Assembly: GCF_000220255.1 (NCBI RefSeq)
Contig: NZ_GL982513.1
Coordinates: 278,742 to 320,172 of the forward strand
DNA from: Prevotella pallens ATCC 700821
GTDB taxonomy: Bacteria; Bacteroidota; Bacteroidia; Bacteroidales; Bacteroidaceae
DNA length: 41,431 nt
Direction of reading: 5' to 3'
A program made the translations under genes and the position numbers. Below the pieces are notes generated by a model, which was given only the letters and a program-made list of their open reading frames with translations, searched no databases and was not told the origin of the DNA. Positions 18,336-27,784 of this stretch are shown piece after piece (positions within the stretch are counted from its first letter, which is position 1; every line of letters starts with the position of its first letter).

Positions 18336-19587
18336 ATTTCTTGAATATTACGCAAGCATTGTGACCGCCAAAGCCAAATGTATTGCTAAGTGCTGCACGC
18401 ACTTCGCGTTTTTCTGCTTTATTAAACGTAAAATTCAGGTTGTAATCAATTTCTTCGTCCTTATCCTCTTCATTATGATTAATTGTTGGGGGAACAATAT
18501 CGTTCTGAATTGAAAGTACACAAGCCATTGCCTCAACAGCTCCAGCTGCTCCTAGCAAGTGTCCAGTCATACTTTTGGTAGACGAAATATTGAGTTTGTA
18601 GGCTGCATCGCCGAATAATTGCGTAATAGCCTTTATTTCTGAAACATCGCCAACGGGGGTTGATGTGCCATGAACATTTATATAGTCTATGTCTTCAGGC
18701 TTTAATCCTGCATCGTTGAGGGCTGCTTGCATTACTAAATTTGCTCCTAAACCATCTGGGTGAGATGCTGTGATGTGATATGCATCGGCAGATTCGCCTT
18801 CACCAACTAGTTCTGCATATATTTTAGCACCGCGAGCTTTTGCGTGTTCTAGTTCTTCGAGAATTAAGCAACCTGCTCCTTCGCCCATAACGAAGCCATC
18901 GCGACTTGCAGAAAATGGACGAGATGCGTGTTCTGGGTCGTCGTTACGAGTAGAGAGAGCGTGCATTGCATTGAAACCGCCTACTCCTGATTCGGTAATA
19001 GCTGCTTCTGCTCCACCGCTAACAATCATATCGGCTTTACCCAAACGTATTAAATTGAATGCTTGACTGATTGCATTGGTAGACGATGCACAAGCTGATG
19101 TGGTTGTAAAGTTTGGTCCATGGAAGCCGAAACGTATGCTAATGTGTCCAGAAGCAATGTCGGCAATCATTTTAGGAATGAAGAATGGATTGAATTTTGG
19201 ACCTGCTTCTTTATGCAAAGCATAATAACTAATTTCTTCTTCAAAAGTCTTTATACCGCCAATACCTACTCCGTAGACTACACCGATGCGATTCTTGTTT
19301 ACTTTGTCCAAATCGATGCCACAATCTTCTACACCTTGAATGGCACTAATGAGTGCTAATTGTGTATAACGGTCGAGCTTACGTGCTTCTTTACGGTCGA
19401 TATAATCGTTTATATTTAGCCCTTTTACTTCGCAAGCGAATTTTGTTTTAAAATTAGTTGTATCGAAATAAGTAATAGGAGCTGCGCCACTCTTACCTTC
19501 GAGCATTGCTTTCCAAGTTTCTTCAGGGTTGTTTCCCAATGGAGTAACTGCACCAAGTCCTGTTACTACTACTCTTTTTAATTCCAT
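18325..19587 (-). CDS. fabF: Beta-ketoacyl-ACP synthase II
   Basis: A 420-residue condensing enzyme that extends acyl-ACP with malonyl-ACP in fatty acid synthesis. The catalytic Cys lies in TTSACASSTNAI near residue 163, the two His residues in NVHGTSTPVGD (about 303) and SMTGHLLGAAG (about 340), and the C-terminal glycine loop is NTFGFGGHNA. Length is normal. It follows acpP in the same direction after 253 bp that hold a strong terminator and a second inverted repeat, and precedes rnc with an 11-bp overlap: the common acpP-fabF-rnc order. Confidence 0.97.
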   Translation of the reverse strand: MELKRVVVTGLGAVTPLGNNPEETWKAMLEGKSGAAPITYFDTTNFKTKFACEVKGLNINDYIDRKEARKLDRYTQLALISAIQGVEDCGIDLDKVNKNRIGVVYGVGIGGIKTFEEEISYYALHKEAGPKFNPFFIPKMIADIASGHISIRFGFHGPNFTTTSACASSTNAISQAFNLIRLGKADMIVSGGAEAAITESGVGGFNAMHALSTRNDDPEHASRPFSASRDGFVMGEGAGCLILEELEHAKARGAKIYAELVGEGESADAYHITASHPDGLGANLVMQAALNDAGLKPEDIDYINVHGTSTPVGDVSEIKAITQLFGDAAYKLNISSTKSMTGHLLGAAGAVEAMACVLSIQNDIVPPTINHNEEDKDEEIDYNLNFTFNKAEKREVRAALSNTFGFGGHNACVIFKKYAE

Positions 19588-19655
19588 TAATTTATTAGTT
19601 TAAATTCTGTCATCGTGATAGTACGAGACGCATAAGGCTCTCTTTTCAGATATAA

Positions 19656-19729
19656 AATTAAGGAGTTAAGCAATTAGTTCTACATACATTTAGAAACATA
19701 AGTAAAACGATTGGCTTAACTCCTTAATT
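19656..19729 (-). promoter_or_regulatory. Long-loop inverted repeat between acpP and fabF
   Basis: AATTAAGGAGTTAAGC at 19656-19671 is the exact reverse complement of 19714-19729, a perfect 16-bp stem around 42 bases. It sits in the fabF leader after the acpP terminator. It could be an attenuator, a processing or stability element, or a protein-binding site. No TAnnTTTG box is visible for fabF. Confidence 0.5.
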
Positions 19730-19792
19730 CTTATTCTTGTCTTAGACTCTGAATGAACGAACCCTAAGTAAGAAATAAGTGAATGTAAAGAT

Positions 19793-19822
19793 AAAAATTA
19801 GCTGGAAGCCGAAGCTCCCAAC
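19793..19822 (-). terminator. Strong terminator of acpP with UUCG tetraloop
   Basis: On the minus strand the RNA reads GUUGGGAGC, UUCG, GCUUCCAGC: a 9-bp stem including two G-U pairs, closed by a C(UUCG)G tetraloop and followed by UAAUUUUUA. It starts about 18 bp after the acpP stop. This should end or sharply reduce transcription into fabF and also protect the acpP message. Confidence 0.8.
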
Positions 19823-19840
19823 CTTCATTTATGTATCTTC

Positions 19841-20077
19841 TTACTTTGCGTTCTCTTGGATATAAGCAATGGCATCGCCTACAGTAACAATCTTTTCTGC
19901 CTTATCGTCTGGAATTGAAATACCAAATTCTTTCTCAAACTCCATAATAAGTTCTACTGTATCCAAAGAATCAGCACCAAGATCGTTTGTAAAACTTGCT
20001 TCTGGCTTTACTTCTGCTTCGTCAACACCGAGCTTATCCACGATAATTGCTTTTACCTTTGATTCAATTTCTGACAT
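19841..20077 (-). CDS. acpP: Acyl carrier protein
   Basis: A 78-residue acidic helical protein that carries growing acyl chains on phosphopantetheine. The attachment serine is Ser37 in [14 protein letters not shown], and the C-terminal [19 protein letters not shown] is typical. Length matches the family. It is first in acpP-fabF-rnc and has its own terminator, which allows far more acpP message than fabF message, as the need for large amounts of ACP would predict. Confidence 0.98.
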   Translation of the reverse strand: MSEIESKVKAIIVDKLGVDEAEVKPEASFTNDLGADSLDTVELIMEFEKEFGISIPDDKAEKIVTVGDAIAYIQENAK

Positions 20078-20133
20078 AATTGTTAAGTTTTAAAATTATT
20101 ATTATTAACTTTCTAAATTATAAAATTCGGCTG

Positions 20134-20165
20134 CAAAGGAAAGATAAATTTTCGATACACGCAAA
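20134..20165 (-). promoter_or_regulatory. Probable promoter for acpP
   Basis: Minus strand TTTG (20162-20165), 20 bp, TTCCTTTG (20134-20141), one mismatch from the TAnnTTTG box. An overlapping TATCTTTC is an alternative. It lies about 57 bp before the start. Confidence 0.5.
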
Positions 20166-20463
20166 TTTTTTATTCAAAAATGCATACTACTTTGCACAGA
20201 ACATATATAATTGTGCAATAAAAATGATACTTTTTGCTATTATATTGCGCTAAATCAAGACATTATGCTGTATGATTAGAACCTTACTTCTACTATTTTC
20301 TAATTCAGCCAATGCATTATTTTTAAAGTCTTAGTTGCTAAATGAAATTAATTTAATGTCTTTTGTGTTGGAATTAGCATTATAGCTTTTTAGTAATGGT
20401 TTTGCCGAAATAGATAAATGAGAGCATATAGTTGTTGTTTTTTATGATGCCTAATTCGTAACT
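20166..20463. other. Intergenic stretch upstream of acpP
   Basis: AT-rich DNA between divergent acpP and the DUF4254 gene. No gene, RNA or clear inverted repeat seen before the repeat array that starts near 20464. Confidence 0.4.
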
Positions 20464-20565
20464 GATAGATATCTGAGACAAACACGACAGATATCTGAGA
20501 CGAACGTGACAGATATCTAAAACAAGAGCAACTAAATTCTGACGATTTTTTATAGATATCTGAGC
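20464..20565. repeat. 22-bp-period array with GATATC core (second copy)
   Basis: GATATC at 20468, 20490 and 20512 (steps of exactly 22 bp) and again at 20555 (43 bp on, about two periods with one unit decayed). The spacers (GAGACAAACACGACA, GAGACGAACGTGACA) are the reverse complement of those in the array at 14.6 kb, so both belong to one family in opposite orientation. It lies between acpP and the DUF4254 promoter. Confidence 0.8.
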
Positions 20566-20805
20566 TATCTATCCGAATGGTGAATGCCTGTGAACACTGC
20601 TTATAGTTTTCCTAACTTTTCTCAGCCACGCCTTTCGTAGATGGCTAAATACTCTTATGAAACTATCTTATTTCTATTATTCGTGTTGTGTTTAAGCATT
20701 TTAAATCTCTACATTCTGTATGCATTGTATGCGTTATTAAATACTTTCGCTTACGGTTTAACAGGCACTTTAATCCATTAATTAAACCTATATTTTGTTT
20801 CAATA

Positions 20806-20840
20806 ACGGCAATACCGGTAAAATGCCGTGTTTTTATTTT
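20806..20840 (+). terminator. Terminator-like hairpin before the DUF4254 promoter
   Basis: ACGGCA at 20806-20811 pairs with TGCCGT at 20824-20829, followed by GTTTTTATTTT. It resembles a plus-strand intrinsic terminator and abuts the -33 element of the next promoter. It could isolate the DUF4254 unit from upstream transcription; no upstream plus-strand gene is recognised. Confidence 0.4.
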
Positions 20841-20869
20841 GTGTATGTGATTTATTTGAACTATATTTG
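20838..20869 (+). promoter_or_regulatory. Promoter for the DUF4254-GT9 unit
   Basis: TTTG at 20838-20841, exactly 20 bp, then TATATTTG at 20862-20869: a near-ideal Bacteroidetes promoter, 25 bp before the ATG at 20895. It shows that the long open extension back to 20688 is not translated. Confidence 0.8.
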
Positions 20870-20894
20870 CAGAAAAATTAAAAGAACAAAAAAT

Positions 20895-21497
20895 ATGTCA
20901 TTCACAGACCATTGTAATGAGATTTTTAATCAGGCAATCCGCGATTACCATATCACGGATAATGTAGACACACCTATAAATAATCCATACGAGAGAGATT
21001 CAATTGAGAATAGATTGTATTTGAAGTGCTGGATTGATACGGTGCAGTGGCATTTTGAGGATCTTATCCGCGATCCGCACATTGCTCCAGAAGATGGAAT
21101 GAGTTTAAAGCGTCGTATAGACCGTTCTAATCAGGACAGGACAGATTTAGTAGAGCAAATTGATTCGTACTTTCGACAGCTCTATTCTGACGTGAAAATA
21201 CAAGAAGGTGCAACTATCAATACCGAAAGTCCAGCTTGGGCAGTAGACCGCTTGTCTATATTGGCACTGAAAATCTATCACATGCGCGAACAAGCAGAGC
21301 GCACAGATGCTTCGGAAGAACATATAAAGAGATGTAAGAATAAGCTAAACGTGTTACTCGAGCAGCAAGTTGATCTGGGAACGGCTATCGACCAGTTACT
21401 CGATGACATTCAAGCAGGGCGTAAATTTATGAAAGTTTATCGCCAAATGAAGATGTATAACGACCCTGCAACCAATCCTGTACTCTACAAAAAGTAA
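20895..21497 (+). CDS. DUF4254 domain-containing protein
   Basis: A 200-residue soluble, helical, charged protein of the DUF4254 family, regularly found next to a GT9 glycosyltransferase in Bacteroidales. No enzyme motif is visible; the central WHFEDLIRDPH and LKRRIDRSNQDRTDLVEQID segments are the conserved parts I recognise. The open frame extends to 20688, but the promoter at 20838-20869 and the start at 20895 (MSFTDHCNEIFN) favour the shorter form. It ends 3 bp before the glycosyltransferase start, so the two are translated together. Probably linked to LPS or surface glycan synthesis by context only. Confidence 0.85.
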   Translation: MSFTDHCNEIFNQAIRDYHITDNVDTPINNPYERDSIENRLYLKCWIDTVQWHFEDLIRDPHIAPEDGMSLKRRIDRSNQDRTDLVEQIDSYFRQLYSDVKIQEGATINTESPAWAVDRLSILALKIYHMREQAERTDASEEHIKRCKNKLNVLLEQQVDLGTAIDQLLDDIQAGRKFMKVYRQMKMYNDPATNPVLYKK

Positions 21498-21500
21498 GAG

Positions 21501-22541
21501 GTGAAGACTGACCACATTATTATAATGCGCTTCTCTGCAATGGGCGATGTAGCTATGACTGTACCTGTGGTCTATTCGCTTGCAAAGCAATATCCTGAGT
21601 TGCGCATTAGTGTTCTCTCCCGTCCGTTTGCCAAAGCTTTTTTCACAGGGTTGTCAAAGAATGTAGATTTTATTGCAGCCGACTTAAAAAGCGAATATAA
21701 GGGTATTAAAGGACTAAACCAACTATACGGTAGGCTGAAGGCAAAACAGCCTACAGCCATTGCCGATTTTCACGATGTGTTGCGTACAAAATACATAAGA
21801 ACACGCTTTTTGTTGTCTGGATACAAAGTGGCACACATTGACAAGCATAAGAGTGGTAAGCGTAAATTATGTCGAAAAACACATAAAGTAATGGAACAAC
21901 AGCCCACATCGTTCCATAACTATGCCGAAGTATTAAGCAAATTGGGCTATCCTATAAATATTTCTTTTACCTCATTGTTTGCAAATGGTGGCAACCAGCT
22001 GTCGCAACTCCCTAATATAATAGGTGAAAAACCTGATGGTGAGCGCTGGATAGGTATAGCTCCGTTTGCTGCCCACGGTGGAAAAATGTATCCAAAAGAT
22101 AAAATGGAAGAGGTTGTGAATACTCTTTCTGCCAATTATACAAGTCTGCGCATATTCTTTTTTGGTGGCGGAAAAGAAGAAAAACAAGTACTAAATATGT
22201 GGGCAACAAAATATAAGCATTGCATTTGTGCGTCTGAAGTGCTACACGGACTACACGACGAACTTGTATTAATGAGTCATTTAGATGTTATGATATCGAT
22301 GGATAGTGCCAATATGCACCTTGCATCGCTTGTAGGAACACGTGTTGTAAGCATTTGGGGGGCTACACATCCTTACTGTGGGTTCCTTGGTTGGAATCAG
22401 AAAACAGAAGATGCCGTGCAAAACACTAAATTAGAATGTCGTCCTTGTTCTGTATTTGGTAACAAACCGTGCTATCGTGCCGACTTCGAATGTATGCAAA
22501 GCATCGCACCAAATACCATTATCGAAAGAATTAACTTATAA
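21501..22541 (+). CDS. Family 9 glycosyltransferase (heptosyltransferase-like)
   Basis: A 346-residue GT-B enzyme related to the WaaC/WaaF heptosyltransferases of LPS core synthesis. It has the N-terminal acceptor domain (IIIMRFSAMGDVAMTVPVV, residues 6-24), a nucleotide-sugar domain (ERWIGIAPFAAHGGKMYPKDK near 187-207) and the conserved SMDSANMHLASLVGTRVVSIWGATHP block near 268-293. A cysteine cluster near the end (CRPC, CYRADFECM) is common in this family. It starts with GTG at 21501 after AAGAGG; an ATG eight codons later is less likely because it would cut the first strand. Confidence 0.92.
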   Translation: MKTDHIIIMRFSAMGDVAMTVPVVYSLAKQYPELRISVLSRPFAKAFFTGLSKNVDFIAADLKSEYKGIKGLNQLYGRLKAKQPTAIADFHDVLRTKYIRTRFLLSGYKVAHIDKHKSGKRKLCRKTHKVMEQQPTSFHNYAEVLSKLGYPINISFTSLFANGGNQLSQLPNIIGEKPDGERWIGIAPFAAHGGKMYPKDKMEEVVNTLSANYTSLRIFFFGGGKEEKQVLNMWATKYKHCICASEVLHGLHDELVLMSHLDVMISMDSANMHLASLVGTRVVSIWGATHPYCGFLGWNQKTEDAVQNTKLECRPCSVFGNKPCYRADFECMQSIAPNTIIERINL

Positions 22542-22623
22542 TTTAGTTTATTTTATACTATAATTAAAACTAAATAGCGATACAGTATTGTAGTTCTGAA
22601 AACTATAGATACTGAGCGTTCTA

Positions 22624-25293
22624 TTAGTTTTTACTGTTTGGAAGCACTATTCGTTTAATCTCATTAAGTTTGTTTAGAGCCTCAACAGGAGTAAGGTTGT
22701 TAATATCTAATCCTATAATCTCGTCGCGTATCTGTGTTAGTACAGGGTCGTCGAGTTGGAAAAAGGATAGCTGAACCCCTTCCCTACTCTTCTCAAGCTT
22801 CTCTGCTGATGGTTTTCCAACACTTCCCACTTGTGCGTTGTCGGCTTCTAACTCTTTTAGAACAATGTTTGCACGTTTCACAATCGACTTTGGCATACCC
22901 GCAATATCAGCCACATGTATACCGAAAGAATGTTCACTGCCACCTCGCTCTAACTTTCTTAGGAAGATAATCTTACCATTTACTTCTTTCACCGACACAT
23001 TAAAGTTCTTTATTCTGTGGAAGTTTTTCGCCATTTCGTTTAGTTCATGGTAGTGCGTAGCGAAGAGAGTGCGTGCCGTTGCGCGTGGTTGTTCGTGCAA
23101 ATATTCTACTATAGCCCACGCTATACTTATTCCATCGTAGGTGCTTGTACCGCGCCCTAATTCGTCGAAGAGTACTAAAGAACGTGGCGTTACACTATTT
23201 AGAATATTTGCAGCTTCGGTCATTTCAACCATAAATGTAGACTCTCCAAGCGAAATATTATCAGAAGCGCCAACTCTTGTAAATACTTTGTCTACTAAAC
23301 CAATACGTGCACTCTCTGCAGGAACAAAGCAACCCACCTGCGCTAAGAGTACTATGAGTGCCGTTTGACGCAACAATGCCGATTTACCAGCCATATTTGG
23401 ACCAGTTATCATCATAATTTGCTGTTGTTCGTTGTCAAGATATACATCGTTCGGAATGTATTGTTCACCAAGTGGGAGTTGAGTTTCTATAACGGGGTGG
23501 CGACCTTTCTTTATATCAATCACCATACTATCGTCAACCATAGGGCGCACATACTTGTTCTCTTCGGCAATGTTTGCAAACGACAACAGGCAATCGAGCC
23601 GTGCCAAAAGATTGGCATTTATTTGTATTTGTGGAATATACTCTTGCATATCTTGTACTAATTCGTTGAAGAGACGGGCTTCAAGAATTAGTATTTTCTC
23701 GTCTGCACCTAGTATTTTTGCCTCATATTCCTTTAATTCGGGAGTAATATAGCGTTCTGCTTGTGCAAGTGTTTGTTTGCGAATCCAGTCTTGTGGTACT
23801 TTATTTTTAAAGGTATTGCGCACTTCAAGATAGTATCCAAAGATGTTGTTGAAGCCTATTTTCAACGAATTAATACCTGTTTTAGCAGCTTCTTTCTCTT
23901 GAATGTCTAACAAAACTTGCTTTCCATTCTCTCGGATAGAACGCAATTCGTCTAATTCGGCATTGAAACCATGTGCAATAACTCCTCCTTTTGCAACCAA
24001 CTGTGGTGGATCGGACATTATTTCTTGTTCTATTCGGTCGCGAATAGACTCGCAAAGGTTCAGCTGTTCCCCCACTCTTTTCAACGCTTCGTTACTAGAA
24101 TATAAGCAAGCAGACTTTATTGGCTGTATGGCAGATAGGGCATTCTTTAGTTGAACAACTTCTCTGGGCGATACTCTGCCTGCTGCTACTCTAGAAATAA
24201 TACGTTCCAAGTCGCCCATACGGTGTAGTTGGTCGTCTAAACAATGGCGGAAATCAGGTTCGCGGAAGTAGTATTCCACAATGTCTAAACGTTCGTTAAT
24301 GGGCTTTACGTCCTTTAATGGAAACACAAGCCAGCGGTGTAACATTCTACCACCCATAGGAGTTATGGTTCTATCTACCACTCCAAGCAGCGATAAACCA
24401 TCTTCTTGCATAGGCGCAACAAGCTCTAAAGAGCGAATAGTGAAACGGTCGAGTCGCACATACTTCTCTTCTTCTATGCGAGCGAGCGACGTTATATGGC
24501 TAATATGCGTATGTTGCGTTTGTTCTAAGTATTGCATAATAGCTCCAGCAGCTATTACTCCGTTGTTCAGATGGTCTACACCGAAACCTTTTAAGTTCTT
24601 TGTTCCAAAATGTTTCAGCAGCTTTTGTCGTGCTGAAAGGTCGGTAAAAACCCAGTCTTCCATTTCGTACACACACATTCGTGTACCAAAATAGCGGTCA
24701 AAGTCGGCTTTTCGTGAACGTTCGTATAATACTTCTTTCGGCGAGAAGTTGCCAATGAGCTTTTCAACATAGTCGAACGTACCCTCACCAACAAGAAATT
24801 CGCCTGTAGAAATATCGAGAAAGCTTACGCCACACGCTCCTTTTCCAAAATGAACAGCTGCTAAAAAGTTATTTTCTTTATAGTTTAGCACGTTGTCGCC
24901 CATAGCAATACCAGGTGTAACTAGTTCTGTTATACCCCGTTTCACCATCTTGTCTTCGGCAGACAAGCCTCGTTGTCCCTTTAAAGCCTCTCGTTTCTTC
25001 TTCGGGTCTTCAAGTTGGTCGCATATTGCTACACGTTTCCCGGCACGAATAAGCTTTGGTAAGAAGGTATCAAGTGCATGATGAGGGAACCCAGCCATCT
25101 CATCGCCAGCTGCAGCACCATTATTTCGTCGTGTCAAAGTAATACCAAGAATTTTAGAAGCCTCTATAGCATCGTCGCAATACGTTTCGTAGAAGTCGCC
25201 ACACCTAAAGAGCATTAACGCATCGGGGTGCTTTTCTTTCATCGAAAAGAATTGTCGCATCATCGGAGTAAGTCCTTTGTTGTCTTTTGCCAT
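22624..25293 (-). CDS. mutS: DNA mismatch repair protein MutS
   Basis: An 889-residue mismatch-recognition ATPase. The mismatch-reading Phe-x-Glu is in [12 protein letters not shown] near residue 32, the Walker A loop is [14 protein letters not shown] near 630, Walker B with signature is [14 protein letters not shown] near 710, and the switch histidine segment [11 protein letters not shown] follows. It is full length, with the usual C-terminal helix-turn-helix region. It is convergent with the GT9 gene and has a near-ideal promoter at 25340-25371. The repeat array at 25.5 kb lies directly upstream. Confidence 0.98.
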   Translation of the reverse strand: MAKDNKGLTPMMRQFFSMKEKHPDALMLFRCGDFYETYCDDAIEASKILGITLTRRNNGAAAGDEMAGFPHHALDTFLPKLIRAGKRVAICDQLEDPKKKREALKGQRGLSAEDKMVKRGITELVTPGIAMGDNVLNYKENNFLAAVHFGKGACGVSFLDISTGEFLVGEGTFDYVEKLIGNFSPKEVLYERSRKADFDRYFGTRMCVYEMEDWVFTDLSARQKLLKHFGTKNLKGFGVDHLNNGVIAAGAIMQYLEQTQHTHISHITSLARIEEEKYVRLDRFTIRSLELVAPMQEDGLSLLGVVDRTITPMGGRMLHRWLVFPLKDVKPINERLDIVEYYFREPDFRHCLDDQLHRMGDLERIISRVAAGRVSPREVVQLKNALSAIQPIKSACLYSSNEALKRVGEQLNLCESIRDRIEQEIMSDPPQLVAKGGVIAHGFNAELDELRSIRENGKQVLLDIQEKEAAKTGINSLKIGFNNIFGYYLEVRNTFKNKVPQDWIRKQTLAQAERYITPELKEYEAKILGADEKILILEARLFNELVQDMQEYIPQIQINANLLARLDCLLSFANIAEENKYVRPMVDDSMVIDIKKGRHPVIETQLPLGEQYIPNDVYLDNEQQQIMMITGPNMAGKSALLRQTALIVLLAQVGCFVPAESARIGLVDKVFTRVGASDNISLGESTFMVEMTEAANILNSVTPRSLVLFDELGRGTSTYDGISIAWAIVEYLHEQPRATARTLFATHYHELNEMAKNFHRIKNFNVSVKEVNGKIIFLRKLERGGSEHSFGIHVADIAGMPKSIVKRANIVLKELEADNAQVGSVGKPSAEKLEKSREGVQLSFFQLDDPVLTQIRDEIIGLDINNLTPVEALNKLNEIKRIVLPNSKN

Positions 25294-25339
25294 ATTGCTT
25301 TTACCTTTCTTACCTTTGGTTATCGTAATTTGCAGAATG

Positions 25340-25371
25340 CAAAAATACGAATTTTCGTTTTACTTTCCAAA
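25340..25371 (-). promoter_or_regulatory. Promoter for mutS
   Basis: Minus strand TTTG (25368-25371), exactly 20 bp, TATTTTTG (25340-25347). Both elements match the Bacteroidetes consensus; 46 bp before the start codon. Confidence 0.8.
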
Positions 25372-25463
25372 CGATAACTTATTTATTTAGATATGCCCAA
25401 ACTACCTGTTTTATTCCTTTTACATTCTGTAACACGATAACAGTAATTACTATACTGCATCTT

Positions 25464-25566
25464 AAAAGTGTGGTTTTTATAATGCAAAAACCATACTTTT
25501 ACAACCTAAAAACCATACTTTTACATTGCAAAAGCCATACTTTTAGACGATGAAAATATGGCTTTT
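25464..25566. repeat. 22-bp-period array, AAAA-N7-TTTT family (CCATAC)
   Basis: 15-bp cores begin at 25464 (inverted: AAAAGTGTGGTTTTT), 25486 and 25508 (AAAAACCATACTTTT), 25530 (AAAAGCCATACTTTT) and 25553 (inverted, ATATGG). Steps are 22, 22, 22 and 23 bp. The first two cores form a hairpin. The array is upstream of mutS and of ybjQ, which are transcribed away from it in opposite directions. Confidence 0.8.
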
Positions 25567-25752
25567 GTAAGTCTCAAACACAGAGATAGTTATGCTGTAG
25601 CTATTTTTCTGAATGCTAATAACATTTTTATAGTCAAATGGTACTGCTTTTTTTAACGATTAGACGATTAGTTACAATTTTTCGAGGGATATGCCGTTAA
25701 GAGAGTAAGGCGGTTATAAAGACTGCCAGTTTTAGTAAAAAAAGATACGATT

Positions 25753-26070
25753 ATGATTATTACGACAACACCAAACATTGAAGGTTACAAAATTTTAGAG
25801 TACAAAGGACTTGTAACGGGCGAGGCTATTATTGGTGCAAACATAGTGAAAGACTTCTTTGCAGGTATTAGAGACATTGTAGGCGGACGCAGCAAGTCGT
25901 ACGAAAGTGTATTGCTGGAAGGTAAAAATACGTGTATTAAGGAGATGATGGAACGTGCACAAGAATTGGGTGCGAACGCTATTGTAGGCATAGATATTGA
26001 TTATGAAACAGTGGGGCAGGGTGGTTCTATGCTTATGGTGGCTTGTTCGGGCACCGCAGTGCGCATATAA
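25753..26070 (+). CDS. YbjQ/UPF0145 family protein
   Basis: A 105-residue protein of the YbjQ family, small proteins that form pentamers and are sometimes called heavy-metal-binding by domain name; the role is not settled. Typical segments: [22 protein letters not shown] (split across residues 4-25), [19 protein letters not shown] near 70-88, and SGTAVRI at the end. No cysteine cluster is seen apart from Cys at the end strand and in KNTCIKEM. A single-gene unit ended by the hairpin at 26100-26167, convergent with cysS. Confidence 0.9.
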   Translation: MIITTTPNIEGYKILEYKGLVTGEAIIGANIVKDFFAGIRDIVGGRSKSYESVLLEGKNTCIKEMMERAQELGANAIVGIDIDYETVGQGGSMLMVACSGTAVRI

Positions 26071-26099
26071 TAGTTCTACGAAACACATATAATAAAAAG

Positions 26100-26167
26100 T
26101 ATAAAAGCGTAAAACGGAGTTAAGAGGGCGAAAGAATCCCTGATAAACTCCGCTTTACGCTTTTATA
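26100..26167. terminator. Bidirectional terminator between ybjQ and cysS
   Basis: A 22-bp stem with one mismatch: 26100-26121 and 26146-26167 (TATAAAAGCGTAAA, then CGGAGTT), with a 24-base loop. A and T ends on both sides suit termination in both directions between convergent genes. Confidence 0.85.
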
Positions 26168-26186
26168 TTCCGTTGGCTATTCAGCC

Positions 26187-27674
26187 CTATTTATCTAATT
26201 TCCACGTTACACCATCCTTAGTATCTTTTACTTGAAAGCCAGCTTCAGCAAGTGCGTTGCGTATTTGGTCGCTCACAGCCCAATCTTTATTGGCTTTTGC
26301 TTTCGCACGTAAGTCGAGCACCATATCAACTACTTTGCCGTAAGCAGCCTCTCGTGCATCGTTGTTGGCACCACGTTCGTTTACCAAACCAAGTATATCG
26401 AAAGCAAAAAGATGCATAGTTTCGCTGAGTTCCTTTAAGTCTTCTTCGCTAATTTGCGCCTTATGGTCTATAAGAAGGTTCACTATGTGGCACGCTTCAA
26501 ATAGGTTTGAGATAACGGCAGGTGTCATAAGGTCGTCGTTCATTGCATCGTAACACTTCTGGCGTAGGGTAGAAACAAACTGTTTTGTATTCTCGTCGCT
26601 TGTTTTAGCGGTTTGAATGTGCTTCAAATCCTCTATACCATTCATTAGTTTTTCGTATCCTTTCTGTGCAGCTTGTAGAGCTTCGTTAGAGAAATCTACA
26701 GTTCCACGATAGTGAGCAGACAGAATGAAGAAACGAATGGTCATAGGCGAGTAAGCCTGTTCTAAGGTTTCGTGGTTGCCAGTAAAGAACTGTTCCAGCG
26801 TAATGAAGTTGTTTAGCGACTTACCCATCTTCTGTCCGTTGATGGTAATCATGTTGTTGTGCATCCAATACTTCACCATTTGGTCGCCTTGGGCTGCCAC
26901 AGCCTGTGCAATTTCGCACTCGTGGTGAGGGAAAACCAAGTCCATTCCGCCACCATGTATATCGAAATGCTTGCCAAGATACTTTCTTCCCATTGCAGTA
27001 CACTCGCAATGCCAGCCTGGGAAGCCCTCACTCCAAGGCGATGGCCATCGCATTATATGCTCAGGCATAGCTCGTTTCCACAGAGCAAAGTCTACTTGGT
27101 TTCGCTTTTCGCCTACGCCGTTCAGCTCGCGCGAGTTGTTTATCATATCGTTAAGGTTTCGTCCAGACAGAATACCGTACTTATGGTCCTTGTCATACTT
27201 AGCAACATCAAAGTAAATGCTACCATTGCTCTCGTAAGCATATCCATTTGCCATTATCTCCTTTACTAACTCCTCTTGCTCTATTATGTGTCCTGTAGCG
27301 CAAGGCTCTATAGATGGAGGCAAAACGTTAAGCGCATGCATAGCATCGTGGTATCTATTGGCATAAAATTGAGCTATTTCCATAGGCTCAAGCTGTTCCA
27401 ATCGTGCTTTCTTTTCTATCTTGTCGTCGCCTTCATCGGCATCGTGTTCTAAGTGTCCTACGTCGGTTATGTTGCGAACATAGCGCACTTTGTAGCCAAC
27501 ATGCTGTAGATAGCGAAACAAAATGTCGAAGGTTATGGCTGGACGTGCATGTCCCAAGTGTGGATCGCCGTACACTGTAGGTCCACAAACATACATTCCA
27601 ACGTGTGGTGCGGCTATTGGTTGGAAGCGTTCCTTCTGCCGATGCAACGTATTATATATAACTAAGTTTTGCAT
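26187..27674 (-). CDS. cysS: Cysteinyl-tRNA synthetase
   Basis: A 495-residue class I synthetase. The zinc-binding Cys is in [10 protein letters not shown], the HIGH motif is HLGHARPAI near residue 38, and the KMSKS motif is the accepted variant [11 protein letters not shown] near 283. The zinc site also uses [10 protein letters not shown] and [10 protein letters not shown]. The C-terminal helical domain ([22 protein letters not shown]) is complete. It is divergent from pncB across 110 bp that hold both promoters. Confidence 0.98.
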   Translation of the reverse strand: MQNLVIYNTLHRQKERFQPIAAPHVGMYVCGPTVYGDPHLGHARPAITFDILFRYLQHVGYKVRYVRNITDVGHLEHDADEGDDKIEKKARLEQLEPMEIAQFYANRYHDAMHALNVLPPSIEPCATGHIIEQEELVKEIMANGYAYESNGSIYFDVAKYDKDHKYGILSGRNLNDMINNSRELNGVGEKRNQVDFALWKRAMPEHIMRWPSPWSEGFPGWHCECTAMGRKYLGKHFDIHGGGMDLVFPHHECEIAQAVAAQGDQMVKYWMHNNMITINGQKMGKSLNNFITLEQFFTGNHETLEQAYSPMTIRFFILSAHYRGTVDFSNEALQAAQKGYEKLMNGIEDLKHIQTAKTSDENTKQFVSTLRQKCYDAMNDDLMTPAVISNLFEACHIVNLLIDHKAQISEEDLKELSETMHLFAFDILGLVNERGANNDAREAAYGKVVDMVLDLRAKAKANKDWAVSDQIRNALAEAGFQVKDTKDGVTWKLDK

Positions 27675-27706
27675 TGTTGATGTTCTTTAAACATTAAAAT
27701 TAGGTG

Positions 27707-27714
27707 CAAATGTA
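27707..27714 (-). promoter_or_regulatory. -7 promoter box for cysS
   Basis: Minus strand TACATTTG, 32 bp before the start codon. No clear TTTG at the -33 position. Confidence 0.5.
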
Positions 27715-27756
27715 CAAAATAAATAAGAGTTAGCCTACTTATCCATTAAGTTTTAT

Positions 27757-27764
27757 TATCTTTG
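27757..27764 (+). promoter_or_regulatory. -7 promoter box for pncB
   Basis: TATCTTTG, 20 bp before the first possible ATG (27785) and 44 bp before the alternative (27809). No clear -33 TTTG. The box lies 42 bp from the divergent cysS box. Confidence 0.55.
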
Positions 27765-27784
27765 CACGGGATAAAGCCTTAACA

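Noticed and set aside
20688..20894. N-terminal extension of the DUF4254 protein
   Set aside because: It contains a terminator-like hairpin and a near-ideal promoter, and the family start is at 20895.
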